The notes beneath the pieces were generated by a model. The model ran no database searches and was not told the origin of the DNA. It was given only the letters and a program-made list of their open reading frames with translations. Shown in pieces: positions 60,200-64,000 of a stretch of DNA of 64,000 nt (the first letter of the stretch is position 1; each line of letters starts with the position of its first letter). Source of the DNA: Plantago major (taxonomy: Eukaryota; Streptophyta; Magnoliopsida; Lamiales; Plantaginaceae); assembly GCA_026545765.1 (NCBI GenBank), contig JAIFAC010000213.1, forward strand, positions 79,630 to 143,629, read 5' to 3'. The translations under genes were made by a program, and so were the position numbers.

Positions 60200-63104
60200 A
60201 TCATCATTATCGTAAAACTTTTGAAGGTTCTAGCATTCCATATGCGCTTGAGTGGATGTCCGTACTCATCTTCAATTAGTAACTCCGTTCACTCTTTCCA
60301 GGCAACAATCTTATGAGGTCCTTCCCATTTAGGCTTGAGTTTTCGGCGTGCTCAAAATGTCACCCGGTGGCACTAGGTCTCGACCTGCAAGTTTTTACTC
60401 GAACATTCTGTTATAAACTCGGCAGCCCGATTGCTTGATGTACTTGTGGATATTAGCCCTGATTACTTCAATTCTTTTACATTTCCAACATGTCTAGATC
60501 CGAACATCAGAGCTTCACACGATTGGCGGAATCATCGAACTCTTGGACCCTCATAGTCTAAACCGTGACAATTTACTGCTGGCGGTATAAACACATACGA
60601 GCGGCATAAAGCGAGGCAAATGGAGTTTCTCTAATGCGATGCAGGTGGTAGTGATGCGATATGAGCCTGATCACGCCATCCGAATCATCTGCCCATGACT
60701 TTCTTGAAGTTCTCGGATCATTTTCGGGATCTTAACAATTGTCTTGTTACGTGGATTTCGGCTTGTCCATTAGCTTGTGGATATCGACCCGATGTGAAAC
60801 ATTGTTCAATGATCTTGAAGGGCCTTGACCATTCCTTGGCTTTGTTGCGAAATTGGGCACCATTGTCGAGACAAGAACTTTGGGTAGAGCCCAAGCGATA
60901 AATGATGTTTCAAATGAAGGTCCATGCTTTTCGACTTTTCACGTAATGGTTGCCCACGCATGATTGATTCTACACTTGGTAAGAAAATATTCCATGGCCA
61001 CAATTGCGAATTTCTTACGGTAAAGTGCCACTTTAGGGCTTATTGAAACCAATATCGATACTTAACGGTGGCTTGGACATCTTATGATTAATGAATCATA
61101 GCGGATGTAATGCCGGACGATGAGAATATTCATATAATATTGGCGATCGAGAGGCATCTCCGGGCATAAGTAGTGGAATCCTTATCCTTATCAACGGTAG
61201 GCAGTATGTAAGCCTTGTCGAATGATTTCCCGAGCAAGAGTTCGTCCCGAGGAATGACTTAGCTTCACAGCGCATTGTGAATTTCTTCTCACGGATCTTT
61301 GCTTTAACGGTCCCCAGAGCACACCTGGGCGGTCAATGAGTCAACAAAGATCTCTTATACAAATGCTTCTCCAGTATAAAATGTATACATTACGCTCGTG
61401 CTTTACTGCGTCCTTCATGACTCCTTGAGGATCAATTTGGTACGTAGTGACAAAATCTTTGAGATAACTAAAGATAACCAAATTCGTCCGGTTTCTTCCG
61501 TGTCGATTATCATGGCGGTTGGGTTGGGACTACATGACGGATGAGTCGATGTCTTGGTCGGATTACCTCTCCTTGTGTCTAGGCGGTATTGACTACTTGG
61601 ATGCGTGGTTGCGACATCAGCTCTTTACCGTTCAGGCCTATCAAACTTCTCGAGGTAAACTTCCTCCGAAGGTGACTTCTTTGCCGGAAGTAGTTTAAGA
61701 TACTTGATCATCGAAGGACGCTTTTTGTGGCAAAAGTTCACGAAAATTGAGGCTTCGACTAGCTGTGAGTCCGTTGTAAGCCTGAGTTTTGCGGACTGTA
61801 GGTTTCCTTCTGGGCGTGCTTAAGTAACAGCCGCTTCCATTACTCAGCCTCATTGTTGGTGACTTTGAATTCGAGATATCGGCGTAGTGAGTTCCGGCGC
61901 CATCGTTTTAAGATAGATTCGATCCTCTCACTCTTCCAATGGAGGAACCATCCACTTCCAATGTCAAACATCAGAGGGATATTTTTGGTTTGGGAGATCT
62001 TACATAGAAACTCAGAGATTCCAACTTTTTGTTTTCCTCCTTCTCTTTACGATGACCGGATCGAGTTATTTAGTACCGAGATCTCCTTGTGATATCATCA
62101 AGAAGGAACATTTGGCAATTTGACCCCGAGTTTCCTCATCTGATGCAGACGGGGATTTGATTATAAATTGAGCATCCTCGAGATTTTAAGGTTGATCATT
62201 GACGCTTGGGACAATCTCACCTTGTTGATTAGGCATTCAAATGCTTGTTTTTGTCGGGACTTTCTGAATCACTTTAGGGTACTCCGCTAAGAAATGTTGA
62301 CGACGAGCCTTCTTGGTGAGAACTGATAGCAAATGTCGTATTCCTTTCGACTCGATCGCCCATGGGAAATTAAATGCGGATTAGCCAGGCTTTCGGGACA
62401 TTTGAAAGGTTCCATAATTAGTACCACTATTTTATGAGACTTGATATGCTTTAACGTCTTGCGGTGTAAACCAAAGCATATGCAAATTTCTCCAATCTTC
62501 ACGTATCTTGTCTCGCCCCAGGCAAGAACTTTACTAAGATAGTAGATGGCAGTGATCGATAGCTTGAATCCGTTACTGTCCCCGGAACTTCGTTTAAGCT
62601 CCAAAGTAAAGTACTAGGTAGGTAGAGTGGTTCTCCTTCGTATTGGAGTTTGGAAGCGATGGAGGGAATGGAGGTACTTTTCAAATTTCAAAGACTTCGA
62701 GCGTTCGCGGTCCATTCAAAGCTCTCTCCTTTAGGAGGATTTGAAAGAACGAAAGGTTCTTCTCGCGGATCATGAAAATAGCGACTTAGCGAGGACGTAA
62801 GGCGTCAAATGGTGTTGTGCCTCCTTTAGGGTTCTTCCGGATCTGGCGGATCTAGGATGCCTTGATCTTCTCGGAGTTAGCGCTTATCCTCTCTCTTTGT
62901 GACCATGTCAGGAACTTTCCTCCTTCCACTCCAGTACACTGGATTGATTTCCTTGCCGTACTTCCTAAGGATATGGCGCTTGTTGAATGATCCATGTTAT
63001 TCTCGAGTTTTCTCTTAACGAGCATATAGTCCACATACACTTCTTAGTTTTTCCAATTTCTTCCTTGAACACACAGTTCACGTTAAGTTTGGTAAGTGGC
63101 CCCG
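60200..63104 (-). pseudogene. Integrase, RNase H and RT remains of element E
   Basis: In minus-strand order: RT (63104-62640, with a YVDD-equivalent reading VDYMLVK, then EGGKFL and RISANSEKIKA), RNase H (62604-62287: YYLSKVLAWGETRYVKIGE), second RNase H (about 62000-61600), integrase (about 61560-60250). All match D at DNA level but are full of indels. The RT is cut by the copia LTR at 63105, at the place equivalent to about 37110 in D. Confidence 0.78.
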
Positions 63105-64000
63105 TGTTGCTCGGATAACGTAGAAGTAAAAGACTGGGGGGTGAATAGTCATTTAAAACTTTAATAAATAAACCTGGGTTTTCTCGAGAAACACAGGGTT
63201 CCCCGATATGAAATCGAGCCTTGAGGAAGACTTTAGGATGAGTAAGTGCTGCATAAACAATAAACAAGTGTGTGTGTGCTTTGCTGAAATGTACTATCTG
63301 AAGAAAGGTAAATAACCACAGCCAAGTATGGTAATTGTCACGGAGGTGGTGTAATCCCTCCGACTAATCCACTTGGTCTTTAAAGGACCACAAATTCACC
63401 TAGAAACCCCAGAGATGATTGATTCACGCCACAATAATCCTATTCTAAGATTCTTAATGATGGTTTTTCCCAACCAAATATTTCCCCCAAGGTTATTCCC
63501 GGCTCCTAGGCTAAAGTACTTCCTCCTCGAGATAACCTTGGAGTTATTCCTGATTTCCCCAAATCAAGTACTTCTACTCTACTCACGCCTTGATGGTGTT
63601 GGTTATAAAGAGTTTTTATCAGAGGAAACTACCGTATAACTTTTAGTTATGTTTTGAAACTTTAATAGAGCAAGACTACTTAATGCACTTGTTGGGTGGA
63701 TGGCGATGCACTCTTCTTGTTGAAGTAATTGGTGTCGTTAAGATAAGCTTGAAAGGTATACGATAGTTGACTCTTTCACGAATAACAATCTCTTGTTGAG
63801 TTAAAGAGACAACTTAGAACTTCTAGTGATTCTTGGTAACAAAAAGCTTTGAGAAGAAAATTGGTAAGTGCTTGAGAATACTTTTAGCCGATGGTAAGTT
63901 TGCAAGATGAAACTGGTATCTATTTTTCAAGCATCCAAGTATGTGATATATAAGATAAATTTGAGAGGCGTTTGAATTGTGTCCATTGTGCTCTCTATCC
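63105..64000 (-). mobile_element. Second copia element, LTR only in the window, inverted
   Basis: Begins TGTTGCTCGGATAACG, the reverse complement of the copia LTR end (compare 14795-14814 and 28497-28516). The following 900 bases match the LTR in reverse, including the 'gggtgaatagtc' and 'cgcctgaatttaag'-type parts. It is the same family as 13406-28516. It inserted in E's RT; the five bases before it are ccccg. The rest is outside the window. Confidence 0.88.

Overview
This window is plant repeat-rich DNA, and I see no host gene in it. It is almost entirely transposable elements inserted into one another: Ty3/gypsy elements of the Tat lineage with antisense accessory ORFs, a Sirevirus-like Ty1/copia element, non-autonomous LTR elements with Athila-type or initiator-Met primer sites, and L1-type LINEs with DUF4283 and zf-RVT domains. 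Tat, Sirevirus and DUF4283 LINE families point to a flowering plant, most likely a eudicot; the species cannot be named from this.

The nest can be read from LTR ends and target-site duplications (TSDs). The oldest layer, C, is a Tat-like element seen as two pieces of an antisense gene (6099-7093 and 41815-43675). Inserted in C are: A (about 1266-6098, + strand), a non-autonomous LTR element carrying one ORF and itself hit by a LINE at 1-1265; B (7094-41814, - strand), a relative of A whose two LTRs are still present; and E (43676 to beyond the window end), a second Tat element. B's 5' LTR is split by D (12599-41175, TSD ataat), a Tat element with an intact RT-RNase H ORF. D's 3' LTR is split in turn by a Sirevirus-like copia element (13406-28516, TSD cggac). 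E's 3' LTR is split by F (43770-53727, TSD gtatc), a non-coding element with 2-kb LTRs and a 0.4-kb interior. F's first LTR is split by a LINE (43918-49353, 16-bp TSD). E's reverse-transcriptase region is cut at 63105 by a second copia LTR of the same family as the 13406 element.

How the parts work: D and E carry gag-protease-RT-RNase H-integrase on the - strand and, between integrase and the 3' LTR, an accessory gene on the opposite strand. In C, D and E that gene has its own TATA box, a 5'-UTR intron ending one base before the ATG, and probable coding introns. The copia element carries, after pol, a long extra region of more than 5 kb that looks divided by a regular series of short phase-0 introns. 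A, B and F lack pol and would depend on other elements for mobilisation.

An important caution: paired LTR copies differ mainly at CAG/CTG trinucleotides, which are shortened to CG or read as CGT. This looks like a systematic sequencing or consensus error at CHG-methylated sites, so many frameshifts described here may not be real mutations.
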